In this document: positions 63,801 to 64,000 of the stretch, one piece after another
Layout: each line of letters starts with the position of its first letter
Position numbering within the stretch: position 1 is the first letter of the stretch
Program-made: the position numbers and the translations under genes
The notes under the pieces: model-generated
Told to the model about the DNA's origin: nothing
Seen by the model: the letters and a program-made list of their open reading frames with translations, nothing else
Database searches by the model: none
Assembly: GCF_000150955.2 (NCBI RefSeq)
Contig: NC_011679.1
Span: 744,001-808,000 of the forward strand
Direction: 5' to 3'
From: Phaeodactylum tricornutum CCAP 1055/1
Taxonomy: Eukaryota > Bacillariophyta > Bacillariophyceae > Surirellales > Neidiaceae
Length of the DNA stretch: 64,000 nt

Positions 63801-63917
63801 ATTTCGTTGCGCGTCTAAATTATCTTTTGAATGCTCTTCGGCTTTCTGCTGCAGCTGATTGCAGTTGACGGCGGATAGCGCGGGCTGTTTCTCAATACCT
63901 TCCTCCGCAACCACCAT
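60849..63917 (-). CDS. Large helical protein of unknown function
   Basis: A 1022-residue, intronless protein, start ATG at 63917. I do not recognise it. The sequence is dominated by alternating hydrophobic and polar helices rich in Leu, with no membrane segment and no obvious repeat. This composition resembles alpha-solenoid (HEAT/ARM-like) proteins, but that is only an impression. A conspicuous basic stretch (KYCQAKRKRKRRPSKLV, about 685-700) looks like a nuclear localisation signal. Features near the C-terminus include LQCRLQCSVLGGS and a FPPDEES segment. Only 83 bp of upstream sequence is in the window. Confidence 0.7.
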   Translation of the reverse strand: MVVAEEGIEKQPALSAVNCNQLQQKAEEHSKDNLDAQRNHDNSFCQDEVNGATQAMIHPVTTALLKRLERDFEQAGKRTVRDCLRSKILPCAPVQSLIQSLLSGSGSSENGSESLTQTTNFITAHDLHDSHVAILNSYLHSIKDDALYHENSTNNTHGKTSLMKPSIWFISRFATVTRFLQFLFELLKVGVNPDPNFLPFDRAQVQKWILEELKALLDVTQSLMVRADTKIHIENASWADCYDSDTTQHWNAFQVGAFVFGSVTRLDHYARSSPPMISPLWKGLCDLVTAVKSSSSDPICHSWLPAGLLCPALYALHSYLEEGLRPLLEAIQAAVFHNEIPSQPQFQLQLRIFSFLTGRVLTLLEHLPLIDPQDDWQSAVIRNMFDVLVTLRGLEPFLQTQMGIDLPYPEHLVPLTEKARRGLESLLWTQVGKERQNNCSSNAGRSLQISTVESSLFRSGESASAPSLCNVSLAFGQILVYHDILENGLTKEFAKDHLLMSVRVCRQLLFFSWPLCFSAFLGEASRSLHDVILRTTRLVSQTLWCCERSDYFCRNEDTCRAQFYSVLVKWLCPVFPQCEKSDTAMLSRAIQNPWTQEVTVTIIALHASAIGESIPPSDESLVTLLIKVLFDLRTRAELRANVASVLFRLWGTDNIGLKFQMEKLLREEYQALRQKYCQAKRKRKRRPSKLVSLQLMTIVTGFLQEIQLPMRSPSEFIARLSPRISYQALMDAVVVIEKSHPFSPRELEPLVQSCVKAWTRIEKSSRGRRRRFVAFVAIVMRIFYENVEETCGGSSTIVLALIELVRLCTSPKCLKEVSRADQPYSITVFGAARLLGVLGQVLTPKTSQVVLQNLTESFHRLLSIKFWPMQLFAMTALVRFASSIPSRYKNLLPNCVPSSMQKLLQCRLQCSVLGGSCDNKPRRWLHWQVAQELYKLTVPPDKLENKRVFPSSSSFSVSVGSYFISMPTQAGRKAVVIFPPDEESLKDIHCMLAGGDFNEKPHVQTVRHTCTMPNGECKLFLQ

Positions 63918-64000
63918 GATGATATCGATGCCGTCCTCGAAATTCCAAGGGGCCGTACCGTTTTCGGTCCTCCCAGATCAGGTCTTTGTGTGATGTAGGT

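Overview
The window looks like nuclear DNA of a diatom, most probably Phaeodactylum tricornutum or a close relative. The evidence is: compact genes on both strands; short GT-AG introns (mostly 74-151 nt); several preproteins with a signal peptide followed by the ASAF-type (A/S-F-x-P) motif that routes proteins into the complex red-lineage plastid; three copies of the diatom-type DUF6824 domain; a fused glucose-6-phosphate/6-phosphogluconate dehydrogenase; and a diatom-type bestrophin. The species name is an inference from these traits. I see no rRNA, convincing tRNA, CRISPR array or transposable element.

Layout. 0-12 kb: two DUF6824 genes, the G6PDH-6PGDH fusion (minus strand), a gene-poor 2.8 kb stretch, then a third, long DUF6824 gene whose last 23 codons are repeated in frame just beyond its stop. 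12-17 kb: dihydropteridine reductase-like SDR, a CBS-domain/PTC7-type phosphatase fusion (minus) and the Golgi SNARE membrin. 17-25.5 kb: a multipass nucleotidyl cyclase with an IQ motif (minus), a tandem two-domain sulfotransferase and the nucleoporin NUP35. 25.5-33 kb: RNA polymerase III subunit RPC11, the H+-pyrophosphatase, a membrane-anchored PI-PLC-like phosphodiesterase and a mitochondrial-type signal peptidase. 33-42 kb: a plastid PPR-SMR protein and two splicing factors facing each other (PRP16 helicase and the U5 40K WD40 protein). 42-48 kb: a bestrophin-like channel split by a frame change, a SpoU/TrmH-type RNA methyltransferase and a SUN-domain protein. 49-52 kb: a 956-residue type I membrane protein with a duplicated ectodomain and a basic Arg/Ser tail, which I do not recognise. 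52-64 kb: a plastid-type aromatic amino acid permease, GCN5 histone acetyltransferase, a Lys/Ala-rich plastid preprotein, a plastid DUF1825 protein, a signal-peptide-bearing small heat shock protein and a 1022-residue protein of unknown function.

The genes do not form operons; most are housekeeping genes from separate pathways. The parts that most deserve a second look are the duplicated or fused architectures: the sulfotransferase whose two domains are each interrupted by an intron at the same codon of the PAPS loop, the CBS-phosphatase fusion, the duplicated-ectodomain membrane protein, and the in-frame duplicate tail after the third DUF6824 gene. Intron boundaries were read by eye from GT-AG signals, reading frame and family homology recalled from memory; no search was run.
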